Of a stretch of 64,000 bases of DNA, positions 1 through 9,157 are shown piece by piece. The stretch spans positions 976,001 through 1,040,000 of the forward strand of contig NC_089451.1 of assembly GCF_026210795.1 (NCBI RefSeq), given 5' to 3'. Made by a program: the position numbers and the translations under genes. Numbering within the stretch: the stretch's first letter is position 1; each line of letters opens with the position of its first letter. Below the pieces are notes generated by a model. The model did not search any database, was not told the DNA's origin, and saw only the letters and a program-made list of their open reading frames with translations. The stretch comes from Rhizophagus irregularis. Its lineage: Eukaryota > Glomeromycota > Glomeromycetes > Glomerales > Glomeraceae.

Positions 1-2
1 GA

Positions 3-1300
3 GAAGATAACAAATTTCTTGCTGGTGTTAACGCAGAATTTGGTTCTGAAAATGACGACTTGAAAGAAGAGGTTAACGAATTAAAAACGAAACTCGAACA
101 ATACCAGATACGATCATCATCTGAAAGCCTTAATTTTATTGATGTTCCAGAAGAACGGTTAGCAAAACGGTTCAAATCGGATGGGTCAAAAAAAGTAAAG
201 AAGACGGTACACTACGCCAAAAATCAACCAAAAGAAGAACAAAAAGAACAACGTGAAAAGGAGGCGAGAGTTTGTAATTTTGTAATTTTAGGCAGAATTG
301 TACAGTCTTTATACTTTTATACTAATTGTTCCGATTTAAAGATTGAAATGAAAATGATCCTCAAAACTATTAAACCTAATGACAATTTGGATGATAACGA
401 AACGTTTAATAGTCCAAAAAATGTTGAAATTCGCAGTAGATTAATTCCCGAACTTCGAAGGGCGATGTTTCCGAATTATAAACCTTCAGTAGCACAATTG
501 ACAAACTGGTTGAGCGCCCTCCATAAGTCGCGAAGATCACAAACACAACTGAAAAAAAGTGGAAAAAGCGACGAGGACAGTCGCAGAGTTCACAACAACA
601 GTCACGTACAAAATGTAAAATTGTCGAATTTTTTCCTTTATCATCATGTTAATGATTTATGCTAATTTTCTTATATATTTATCATTTAAGAAAAAATTGC
701 GTCAAATTAAGGCTGCAAAGGATCTTTATAGAAAAAGTGACGAAAGAATAATTGGTTATGAAAAACGCCAATTATTAAAAATGTTGGCAAATCGATCTTA
801 CCACTCGCCGGAAATCAGTGAGTCAGATGAAGAGAATCCAGATAAGACGATCGTATGCATCTATGATTATTCTTGGCGATCACAAGAGGTTTATACTTCG
901 ATATTTATTATACTTCGATATTTATACTTCGATATTTATACTTCGATATTTATACTTCGATATATCACTCGTTCCTTTCTTTATTTTGTATTTATTTTAT
1001 TTATATTGTCTTTTTTAGCTAAAAAATTTACTTCGAAACGTCATCGACTCACATTCGGCAGATATTCAAACGGCAAAATTACAACGACCTCGCCAGTATG
1101 ATGATGAAGTTCAACACTTCGACCGAATGCATCCTGAAGATGCTCCACAATGGTCATATGTCGAGCAAGAGGATTTTATATATGATACGGAAATCGATAG
1201 TAGAAGTGGTTTCGACGAAGATGAAGACTATGGTGAAGAAACGGAAGAGGTGTTAATCGATAGTCAAAAAAGTGCAGCCGGTGATGATTTAGCTGAATGA
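3..1300 (+). CDS. Three-exon hypothetical gene, 3' part (5' end outside window)
   Basis: I do not recognise the family. The frame is open from the window edge, so the start lies upstream. I read exons 3-614, 691-888 and 1019-1300, each ending and starting in phase 0 with GT..AG introns of 76 and 130 bases; the joined frame has no stop until TGA at 1298. The N-terminal part is a charged heptad-like coiled coil (EEVNELKTKLEQ), followed by a Lys-rich basic patch. A middle segment (ELRRAMFPNYKPSVAQLTNW) is probably globular. The C terminus is strongly acidic (DEDEDYGEETEE). The look is that of a nuclear or DNA-associated regulatory protein, but this is inference only. The second intron carries a short tandem repeat. 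It could also belong to a repeated, transposon-linked family. Confidence 0.6.
891..965 (+). repeat. 14-nt tandem repeat inside an intron
   Basis: About five copies of the unit TACTTCGATATTTA fill most of intron 2 of the preceding gene. The repeat stays open in frame, so gene finders may wrongly read it as coding. Confidence 0.8.
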
Positions 1301-1422
1301 AGCGGGACTATCGATTACATTTATTTTAAATTTTTTTTTTCATGTATTATTCGTAAATATTTCTGATAATTAATATATAACGATAATAAATTTAAATCGA
1401 ATTTTCTATATATAATAATTTT
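1301..1422. other. AT-rich 3' flank
   Basis: AT-rich sequence following the stop of the three-exon gene, presumably 3' UTR and spacer. No gene or other structure seen. Confidence 0.5.
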
Positions 1423-1613
1423 CCGAATTTAGTATGATTTAGTTCTGATTTATGTCCGATTTAAGTTTCGAAGTACATCTATTGACTGTCCGAATTTAGT
1501 ATGATTTAATTCTGATTTATGTCCGATTTAAGTTTCGAAGTACATCTATTGACTGTCCGAATTTAGTATGATTTAGTTCTGATTTATGTCCGATTTAAGT
1601 TCCAAAGTACATC
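1423..1613. repeat. 67-bp tandem repeat, about 2.9 copies
   Basis: The unit starts CCGAATTTAGTATGATT and restarts at 1423, 1490 and 1557, giving an exact 67-base period with only a few substitutions. It separates the first gene from transposon-derived sequence. Confidence 0.9.
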
Positions 1614-1689
1614 TGATTGGCAGTCAATCAGATAACAATCGGAATATATTTTTTTTGTAAAAATCAGACATATTTCAGCCGTAATTCGA

Positions 1690-2050
1690 CCTAAAATCGG
1701 ATATCCGATTTTTAGCCGATTTGCCTTATTTCGACTAGTGGCTCGTTTCTTTTGAAAAGCAGCTTCATTAAACAATTTGTTAAGTTCATTTTCTTGTTGA
1801 ACCAACTCTGGTAGTTTTTCCCCGAAAACACCTCGTTGACCGGTAGGTTTTCTATAATTGGAAGAGAGGTTCTTAAGTGCCAGTTCTCTACGTAGGTCAT
1901 TTCCGTATGATAAAGCGTCCAAAAGGAGGGCCCTGGAGTTGAGTACTGTCTGTTCAAGTTGGAGCTAAGACTCGTAGGAATCTCCAGTGTCTTCGGTCGG
2001 CTTTGAAGCATAAACCATCCTGAGTGTATTATCAATCGGTCTAAGAACTG
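1690..2050 (-). pseudogene. Fragment of a mobile-element-associated protein
   Basis: One minus-strand frame runs through this piece with a single in-frame TAG at 1965-1967. It encodes a stretch with YGNDLRRELALKNLSS and a charged Gln/Glu/Asn-rich helix (PELVQQENELNKLF). The style (helical, charged, no catalytic motif) resembles Gag-like or accessory proteins of repeated fungal elements, but I cannot name the family. It lies opposite in direction to the polymerase fragment that follows, so the junction near 2050 may be an insertion breakpoint. Confidence 0.4.
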
Positions 2051-2063
2051 AGGACGTTTTATA

Positions 2064-2658
2064 GAGCAGCAATTCTACTATGATACTCTTAAAGTACGAT
2101 ATGGTGAAAAAATCCAGTTATGTTATACAGACACAGACTCACTTCTTGTACAAATCCAAACTGAGGATATTAATGCAGACCTCATAGATATGGCAGACCA
2201 ATTTGACTTCAGTGATTATCCTAAAGATCATCCTGTATGAAAAGCATTAGGTGATAAGACTGACATAAATATGAAAATCCCAGGGAAATTTAAGGATGAA
2301 TGTAATGGAGCAGTTATAGCAGAATTTATTGGCCTCCGTCCTAAAATGTACTCCATTCTCAAGGTAGGGGATGAGACCACCAATCCAAAACATGGTATCC
2401 GTAAAGCTAAAGGTGTCCCCTCAAAGGTAGTTAAAAATAAAAGAGTTCCACCATGAGCGGTATAATAAGGCACTCATTGATCCTAAACATAATGATACAG
2501 TGACCTTTAGAGCAATCCGATCTGATAGACATGCTATAAATGTTATAGAAATGTCGAAGGTGGGGTTATCCCCTATGGATGATAAAAAATGGATTGCACA
2601 AGATAATATCACAATGTATGCACATGGAGATTATAGGATACCACAACTTGAAAATTAA
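2064..2658 (+). pseudogene. Family-B DNA polymerase, C-terminal palm fragment
   Basis: The translation shows LCYTDTDSLLVQ, the family-B motif C with the two metal-binding Asp residues, followed by a segment (AEFIGLRPKMYSIL) typical of the short protein-primed polymerases of Maverick/Polinton elements, linear plasmids and related viruses. Exonuclease, motif A and motif B regions are absent, so only the last roughly 195 codons remain. It is broken by an in-frame TGA at 2238 and by a frameshift in an A-rich stretch near 2433-2450, after which the frame resumes (ERYNKALIDPKHNDTVTF) to TAA at 2656. Its stop overlaps the stop of the converging integrase gene, suggesting both came from one compact element. 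Confidence 0.75.
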
Positions 2659-3713
2659 TATAATATATGAGTAGGAGGCAGCATAGTATCAGATGGCACA
2701 ACTAATAATTCTTCCCAAGTAAATATTTTTTTAGGTCCATCAAATAACATATATATAACCGGCTGCCCATCAACAACTGTGGAAGATTCAATTGTATAAA
2801 CTTTAGTAGACCATATTGGATCAGTTGCACATCTCCTACCTTGGTAATCTGAGTTATCAAGTAAGTATCTCACAAGAGAACCAGCTGGTAAACGTATTTC
2901 TTCTGCACCTACAGGTCTATCCTTCCGAATTTTTGAAGGTAGTGCATACACTTGATTTTTCTGGATTGCCTCAACTGGAGACATACCTAGCAGACGAGTA
3001 TTAGAATTATTTAGCTCATTCACAATATCAGAAAGGTTCTTAACCCAGGCAGTATTCACACCTTCTGTAAGGAGTTCCTTTGCATCCTGTATTTTGAAAA
3101 GTCTCTCTGCTAAAGTTCGATTATACCGTTCAACAATAGTCTGACTCTTATGAGTAGTACCCACCTGAATACGCACACCTTTTTCATCCATTAATCGGAT
3201 AACTTCATCCTTAAATTCTGATCCCCCATCTACTTGTAAAACTCTTGGCCAAATAAGCGGGCAGTCTGCTTTACCATAGATCTTTTTAAATGCCTTAGCA
3301 ACACGTGCAGAGCTGCGATCTTCTAGAGATACTGAAGCTTTATATCGGCTAGCAACATCTACAATATTCAGACAGTATTTATACAGCTTTCTATCTACAG
3401 TATCATAGGGCATATATAAGATATCTGCTTGATGATACATATTTGGTCGAGTAATCTTATTAAAAGAAACCTGTGGAACATACTTGGGTATAGGTGAGTG
3501 TATTTGCCATATAGCCTGTTTATGCAACCACTCTGTAATATCAGATATGTTAAAATCATGGCCTTCAGCTTGCACTTTAGCCCAAAGTTTTTCAGGAGTA
3601 CGATAATATCCACATGGATGGTAATAGATTTGTTGAGGGATATAATTTTGTTCGATTTGTTTATTAAATGTAGGGTCTATAAAAATCTGTGGAACTGGCA
3701 ATGGAAGATACAT
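2655..3713 (-). CDS. Retroviral-type (rve) integrase, Maverick/Polinton-like
   Basis: An intact 352-codon frame from ATG at 3711-3713. The integrase core has candidate catalytic residues D97 (HQADILYMP), D162 (LQVDGGSEF) and E195 (TIVERYNRTL), giving a DDE triad that would join element DNA to the host chromosome. Before the core is a segment with YRTPEKLWAKV and WLHKQAIWQIH. After the core, a region with ATDPIWSTKVYTIE resembles the SH3/chromo-like tail of Maverick integrases. It converges on the polymerase fragment with overlapping stops. Its start overlaps the start of the divergent Gag gene by 13 bases, leaving no conventional promoter between them. It is the only undamaged gene of this set, so recent activity or selection is possible. 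A retrotransposon integrase is less likely because no reverse transcriptase is seen. Confidence 0.8.
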   Translation of the reverse strand: MYLPLPVPQIFIDPTFNKQIEQNYIPQQIYYHPCGYYRTPEKLWAKVQAEGHDFNISDITEWLHKQAIWQIHSPIPKYVPQVSFNKITRPNMYHQADILYMPYDTVDRKLYKYCLNIVDVASRYKASVSLEDRSSARVAKAFKKIYGKADCPLIWPRVLQVDGGSEFKDEVIRLMDEKGVRIQVGTTHKSQTIVERYNRTLAERLFKIQDAKELLTEGVNTAWVKNLSDIVNELNNSNTRLLGMSPVEAIQKNQVYALPSKIRKDRPVGAEEIRLPAGSLVRYLLDNSDYQGRRCATDPIWSTKVYTIESSTVVDGQPVIYMLFDGPKKIFTWEELLVVPSDTMLPPTHILY

Positions 3714-4489
3714 TGTTAAAGACACAGATTACAAAGCTTGCACATACATTGCAATCACAAGAGCAATATATAAAATACCTGTATGGTGTAATTGAGGGTC
3801 ATGAATCTGAGATAGAAGAACTTAGGCAAAAAAATGCTGAGTTGCGTGCAAAGCTTAAGAAAGCATTAGAAACGGCATCACTAAAGAAGGAAGGGCTTCA
3901 AGCATTAGAACGTCAGCTGATTGAAGTTGATACTCTAAATATTCAACTCAAAGATCGAATAAAAGAACTTGCTAATAGACAACGGAAAAACATGGCAGCA
4001 ATTCCTCCTGACCCTATTACAGAAATCTTAAATAATCGGACAACTATAGCAAATAGTGTAGCTGGTATTCGTATTCACCTTGATCGTACAACTATAGCAG
4101 CATACCCTCATATAAATCATTTATTTAACACTGCAAATGATAGTCTTGATGCCATTATCCGATATGCTAATGAGTTGCGAAATATTATAGAAGATCAAGA
4201 TAATATGGAGGATAGACTTGAAGGTTTGTTAGATGATGCACATAACCGTGAAGAATATCTTAGACAAGAACTTAATAATACACGTGCTACTATACTAAGA
4301 ACAAGACGTACCTATGAGGATGCATATGCAAATGAAGTGCGTCATCACCAACATTGGGAAGGCCTTGCACAAAATACTCAGATCCAATTGGCTAACATCC
4401 AGGCTCAATTTGCTAACAGTCAAATCCAACTAGCTAATGTCCAGAGAGAACGTGATGAGAGTAGAATAAATGCTCATAGATTATTATAG
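3701..4489 (+). pseudogene. 5' coiled-coil part of an interrupted Gag-like polyprotein
   Basis: Starts at ATG 3701 and runs 262 codons to TAG at 4487. The first 100 residues are coiled coil (EEIEELR-type heptads, ALERQLIEVDTLNIQL). The middle is helical, and a second Gln/Asn-rich coil has short internal repeats (IQLANIQ, FANSQIQLAN). The same frame continues without change beyond the transposable element at 4499-5875 into the gag domain at 5884. This was therefore the N-terminal half of one larger protein, broken first by the TAG and then by the insertion two codons later. Long coiled coils before a gag domain suggest particle assembly, which is inference. Confidence 0.65.
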
Positions 4490-4490
4490 C

Positions 4491-4498
4491 GCTATAAT
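4491..4498 (+). repeat. Target-site duplication, left copy
   Basis: GCTATAAT, identical to the bases at 5876-5883 just beyond the other end of the inserted element. Confidence 0.9.
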
Positions 4499-5875
4499 AG
4501 GACCCCGCTTACTTCTAATAAAGGTCTCCGGGCAAAATTTCAGATTTACTAGTAATTTTACCAACCTTTCTTATCTCATAATTTTACCATATATATATAG
4601 TGACCTTTTAAAATTATATTAAATTTTACCTTAGATTTTCAGAGACCTAAATTTTTTTAAATATTAAATAAACAAAATATTTTATAATCATTACAATAAA
4701 TTTTAAAAATTTTTTATTTTTACTAAGTTTAATTCTTATTCTTTAAAGATAAATAACTTTTATTAGTAAAAAAAGTACTTTGAATTACAAAAATACTATA
4801 AAAAAATCTTAAAGACACACATCTTTAACTTTACTTCGAAACTATTATTCACTTACTTTCTTTAAAAAAATCTAATTAATTTTTTTTTAAAAAAAATAAA
4901 TTCGTAATTGGTATTATTATGAAAAAATGCTCTTACCCCATAAGTATTAATCCAACTGCTATGAAAATATTTATCTAAATATTTTCGACCTTGCCGAACA
5001 ACTTTACTTAAGCATGAAAAAGTGATTTCATTTGACCAAAGTGCCCAAATTACGCCCTATAATCACTGATCGGGAAAATAAAAAAAAATTAAAAGTGCGA
5101 AAATTGCTCGTATTCCGTAAATATTAAACTGATTCTTATGAAAATTAATATTCAGGTAGTTTCGACCTCGCCGAACAATATTACTTAAGCTTAAAAAGGT
5201 GATTTCATTTGACTAAAATGCCCAAATTACGCTCCGAATTTAATAAACAAAAAACGTAAATTTTAAGTTAATATTAAAATAAAAAAATGCTCGTATGCAA
5301 TAAATATTACTCCAACTGCTATAAAAATTCAAATATAAGTAGTTCGACCTTACTAAACAACTTTCTTAGATAGTAAAATATGATTTGATTTAACCAAAGT
5401 ACTGAAATTAAATTCTGAAGTTGCTAATTGCTGTACGAATTTTTATATTTTAAAAGCTAATTTTTGTAATAATTTTCAAAAAGATAGTGCTAATGCAAAT
5501 AAAATTAAAAATATAAAATGGTTTTTACAAGTATAAAGAAGAGAATAAATTTTTTATTTTGAGAAAAAATTATAAAACGTATATTACCAAATATTGTAAT
5601 AATTGTTGTACAATATTTCAAATTAGTATATATAAGGTAAATATTAAATTTTATATACAATTTTACCTTATTATTTACCGAAACATTTGTAAACTTATAT
5701 TTAATTTTACCTTATAAAACCGGAAACCTATTTTAACTTTACCTTACATATCCGGAGACCTTTATTTGTCATATATATAATTTTACCTTTATCTATTAAG
5801 AGACCTAAAATTTTTTTTTAATATAAATTTTACCTTATATTTTTGGAGACCTCTATTAGAAGTAAGCGGGGTCCT
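4499..5875. mobile_element. Non-autonomous TIR DNA transposon, 1377 bp
   Basis: The ends are inverted copies of about 32 bases starting AGGACCCCGCTTACTT, with one or two mismatches, and are flanked by a perfect 8-bp duplication (GCTATAAT). Eight-base duplications are typical of hAT and P-like transposases; the terminal bases do not let me choose. Near both ends the motif TTTTACCTTA..GGAGACCT recurs several times and could be subterminal transposase binding sites. There is no transposase gene, so movement would need an enzyme supplied elsewhere. It sits inside the Gag-like gene. Confidence 0.9.
4921..5425. repeat. Three imperfect direct repeats of about 180 bp
   Basis: Units start near 4921, 5099 and 5281 (AAATGCTCGTAT-type start, then CGACCTTGCCGAACAA and GTGCCCAAATTACGC). 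They form the core of the TIR element, and the third unit is the most diverged. Confidence 0.75.
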
Positions 5876-5883
5876 GCTATAAT
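5876..5883 (+). repeat. Target-site duplication, right copy
   Basis: GCTATAAT, matching 4491-4498. Counting one copy only, the Gag frame reads straight through the empty site. Confidence 0.9.
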
Positions 5884-7422
5884 ACTGAAACAGAGCGAAG
5901 TAGAAGGCGGGCTAATGGTATCATTCAGCAAGCTCGAGCATGGAGAGGGCAATTTATAAACTGTCGCAATCATGGTCAAAATTTGCAAAATCAGGTCAAT
6001 AATTTGAATCAACAGATTCTAGCATTACAAAATAATCCTCCGGTAATACAACAACCTATAATGGCAGGATATGCACCTAAAAAATTTAGAGGAGCATCTG
6101 GTGAAGATCCAGAACTTTGGCTTCAAGAATTCAGGCAATGGTGTGAGTCTGCTGGACTTGATCCTGCTGCTAATGCTAGGACTCGTGTTAGGATTCATGG
6201 GATCTTTGAAACTTTACTTGAAGATGATGCTAGAGATTGGTATGAAACACATATCAAAGGAAAAAATTGGGAATGTGTAAATCTTCTGGATAATACTGGT
6301 GTGGCCAATCTTGCTGCTTTTAATGCTTTGAATAATGGCGCTATACAGGCTGTAGCGGCGAATCAATTTCGTGGAGGGGCTGGTGTATTACATAGACAAG
6401 CAGCTGCAGATTATACTATTACTGGTGCTAATTTTATACCTGATCATACTGTATGGGATGAAGATTGGTCAATAGTCGAAGGTCGTCCTACTGATATAGC
6501 TGTTAATAATCCTAATGCTAATAATGGAGGTACAATTGTGGCTCCTGGAATACGTATTGGACAATTAATATATCGTTTTAAGCATTACTTCCCTACTATA
6601 ACATCTGAAAAGTCTAAACTTGCATTTAATGCTATTGTTCAGGGTAGTGATACTGTAAGCCGATTCTATTCTAAATTACGAAGAATGGTTAGACTTGCAT
6701 ATCCAACTCTTCCAGAGGTAAATCAGAATGAATTAGTACGGCAACAGTTTTTAAATGGTCTTTCCAGTGAAAATAAGTTGGATGCGCAACGTATTGGTTT
6801 AGAAAATTCAGTTGCATCTATTCTGAATAAATTGGAAGAAGTTGAGAAATACAGGACAGATATGCCACCTACTCTTATAGTTACATATCAGGGTCCAACT
6901 TTAGCGGATATTGAGAATCTTATAAATTCTAAAATTCCTATGACTACGGCTAGATCATCTGCAGTACCAGTACCATCTTCTAGTCCATTTTCAAGTCCTC
7001 AAAATGATACATCATTTCAGAGATTACTTGCTTTAGCATATAAATTAGGTCTTCCAAGAGATATCGATATAAGTAAAGTAACCCTTAGTGATCTTGAAAT
7101 ATTTATTGATACAGAACTTAATAAAAATTTACCATCTGACCATATTTACCGTGGTAATCAGGTATTTGGTATAAGTTCAGGTACACGCAAACCAAAGAAA
7201 TCAAAGAAATGCTCAAGTTGTGGAAAATCTGGTCATACTAAGAGTTCCTGTCCAAAATCTAAGAAGGGAAAGAGGAAAACAAATTATGCACATGACTCCT
7301 CTGATTCCTCTAACTCTTCTGACGCCTCTGACTCCTCTGACTCCTCTGATAGTGATTCAGACTCTGGACATGCCTGCTATGGATTAAAAAAAAAAGCCTA
7401 CAGAAAGGAAACGTGTAGATAA
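5876..7422 (+). pseudogene. Gag-like domain with CCHC zinc knuckle
   Basis: Continues the frame of the coiled-coil part after the inserted element; the first in-frame ATG is at 6061. The core begins KKFRGASGEDPELWLQEF and DARDWYETHIKG, the pattern of retrotransposon Gag capsid domains, with an extra Gly/Ala/Asn-rich stretch before IGQLIYRFKHYFPT. A zinc knuckle CSSCGKSGHTKSSC (CX2CX4HX4C, 7210-7251) should bind nucleic acid and follows a basic patch. A Ser/Asp tract then leads to an A10 run at 7386-7395. Just after the run this frame ends (TAA 7420-7422), while the protease frame, shifted by one base, carries on. The protein would package nucleic acid in a particle and be cut by the downstream protease. 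Confidence 0.7.
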
Positions 7423-8296
7423 AAAGCCTACTGATAAGAAAAAATCACAACTTGAAAGGCAGCGTATTATCTTTGAGGTTTTTATACAACTCTTAAAGCT
7501 TCTGGTTCAATCCTTCGTTAATGCTGTACCAAAAGAGACTGTTATATCTGCTTACAATGCTCTGAATGCTGAATTCATTAATTATAAAGAACCAGTACTC
7601 AGTCAGCTTAAAGGAGAACCCTCGATAAAAACACGTGAAAAAGTTTGGGATAATGTTAAGGACCTTTTCACATCTATCCTTCATCCTATGATTTCGGTTG
7701 TAACTAATAGTATGGCTGCAAATTTAATCCGTAAAAATGATGATGTTATATGTAATAATGACTTATGGTCTTCTATAGCAGGTATTGGAATTGTTAACCG
7801 CAAGTCTGCTAGTGATGTAGTCACTATTAAGACCAAAGTAGTCGCACCTGAGAGTGAAAAATCTTTAGTTATTCCTACGACAATTTTCGATACTGGTTCT
7901 GATAGTTCTCTGATATCTAACAATATTGTAAAGCGCCTAAATCTTGACGTTGATAGAAGTAATGCTCCTGATCTTAGTGGTGTTGCAACAAAATCTGATA
8001 CTATTGGAACAGTATATGGTCTTGGTATTTTTGTATATGATGGGGAAAACTCTAAAAAAATTGAAGATGACTTCATGGTTGTTAAGAGTGATAAGGACTT
8101 TTTATTGCTAGGTGTACCTTGGATTGATCGTGCTAATGTCATTCTAGATTTCCAAAATCGGCAACTGACCATCCCTCTATCATCACGTAAAAAAATTACC
8201 ATTCCAATTTCTCTATATAAACGGAAAACTAACGTGACTTCCTTGCAGATGGATACTATCGACTTAAAAAAAATTCACACTCTCGAGGAAGATTAA
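7397..8296 (+). CDS. Retropepsin-like aspartic protease domain of the Gag polyprotein
   Basis: Open from the A10 run through to TAA at 8294, one frame apart from gag. The catalytic motif is FDTGSDSSLIS (DTGS at 7889-7900), and the second conserved block is LLLGVPWIDRANVILDF, the hydrophobic-Gly signature of retroviral-type proteases. Each polypeptide carries one active-site Asp, so the enzyme should work as a dimer that processes the polyprotein. Expression would need a +1 frameshift at the A10 run, or the run is one base too long through mutation or sequencing error. No reverse transcriptase follows, unusual for a Ty3-type element. The first ATG in frame is at 7688, so it could also be made as a separate protein. 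Confidence 0.7.
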   Translation, partial: PTERKRVDKKPTDKKKSQLERQRIIFEVFIQLLKLLVQSFVNAVPKETVISAYNALNAEFINYKEPVLSQLKGEPSIKTREKVWDNVKDLFTSILHPMISVVTNSMAANLIRKNDDVICNNDLWSSIAGIGIVNRKSASDVVTIKTKVVAPESEKSLVIPTTIFDTGSDSSLISNNIVKRLNLDVDRSNAPDLSGVATKSDTIGTVYGLGIFVYDGENSKKIEDDFMVVKSDKDFLLLGVPWIDRANVILDFQNRQLTIPLSSRKKITIPISLYKRKTNVTSLQMDTIDLKKIHTLEED

Positions 8297-8415
8297 CCTG
8301 TCATCTATGTGGAGCAAGTTTTGACTTTCCCTCTAAGTTAAAGCGTCATCTTGCTAGAAAAAATCCATGTATTTCCCAAACTTCTGCGGCAATGATGGGC
8401 AGTGGTGGGCAGTGA
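8266..8415 (+). pseudogene. C2HC zinc-finger fragment following the protease
   Basis: In the -1 frame relative to the protease, entered at an A8 run (8266-8273), the sequence encodes TCHLCGASFDFPSKLKRH and then ARKNPC, a CX2CX12HX6C finger. It ends at TGA 8413 in a tandem repeat. It may be the next domain of the same polyprotein, reached by -1 slippage or separated by an indel, or the start of a lost gene. Confidence 0.5.
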
Positions 8416-8527
8416 CAGGGCAGTGCCCAAATTTTTTCGGCAGTGATGGGCAGTAACAGGGCAGTGCCCAAATTTTTTCGGCAGTGACAGTAACAGGGTA
8501 GTGCCCAAATTTTTTCGGCAGTGATTA
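8386..8527. repeat. About 41-bp tandem repeat, 3+ copies
   Basis: The unit contains CGGCAGTGATGGGCAGTAAC and the palindrome GGGCAGTGCCC, followed by a T run. It lies between the zinc-finger fragment and the F-box fragment, and the embedded palindrome can form a hairpin in every unit. Confidence 0.85.
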
Positions 8528-8531
8528 GCCT

Positions 8532-9053
8532 TTACAAATATTGCATTTGCCATGTTACTCTGATTTCTAGGTCTTTACGGGTTTCTATGAGTTTTTCAAT
8601 GGCATTTCTATTTTTAAAATATCGACTACATCTGATATCTAGCTTTTGAAGGTTTGGTAATATATGCAGGATTTCACTTAGCAAATCTCTAACGTCACCT
8701 TTTCCACCATAGTATTGATAATCTATTATGCTAAGTTCCTGGATATTGGGACAAGCTTGTAGCATTTTTACAATACAAATGGGCCATAATTTTACCCCAT
8801 CCATATTAAGCTTTCTGATATATTTTCCACATACTGTTCCTGGTTTTGTAAGATGTTTATACATTTGGAACTCCTTCACATTATAGCGGTTATAAAGGTC
8901 TACTTCACCCCATAGGAGAGAGTTTGCTACTACAGCCCATTTTCAACACACTAATGCATAATTGCAAAGATAATGCCAACGGGAGTAAGTACCTTCATAT
9001 GAAGTTTTGAATATCTTTTCTAAAAGTTCGAAAGGTAAGCTATTGTTTGTCAT
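8532..9053 (-). pseudogene. F-box/LRR protein, truncated, with in-frame stop
   Basis: From ATG at 9051-9053 the frame encodes an F-box (LPFELLEKIFK, then LVC and KWAVVANSLLW), broken by TGA at 8943-8945, and then leucine-rich repeats (NIQELSIIDY, ILPNLQKLDIRC). F-box proteins bring substrates to SCF ubiquitin ligases through Skp1, and the repeats select the substrate. At about 170 codons it is far shorter than usual for this family, so the repeat region is cut short. Such genes are greatly expanded in Glomeromycotina. Apart from the stop, the frame is undamaged. Confidence 0.7.
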
Positions 9054-9157
9054 GGTATCTCATATGAGATATTGATGGAGAAGTTTTATTTAATTAGATT
9101 TTTTCTTAGGATAAAATAATTTGAACATTTCTTTTCTATCAATAGAAAAAACCAGAC

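Noticed and set aside
646-1101. Separate gene reading through the TTATACTTCGATATT repeats.
   Set aside because: The frame is better explained as exon 2 plus a repeat-filled intron; the spliced frame continues cleanly to 1300.
2655-8296. Standard Ty3-type LTR retrotransposon.
   Set aside because: The integrase is on the opposite strand, there is no reverse transcriptase or RNase H, and no long terminal repeats were found.
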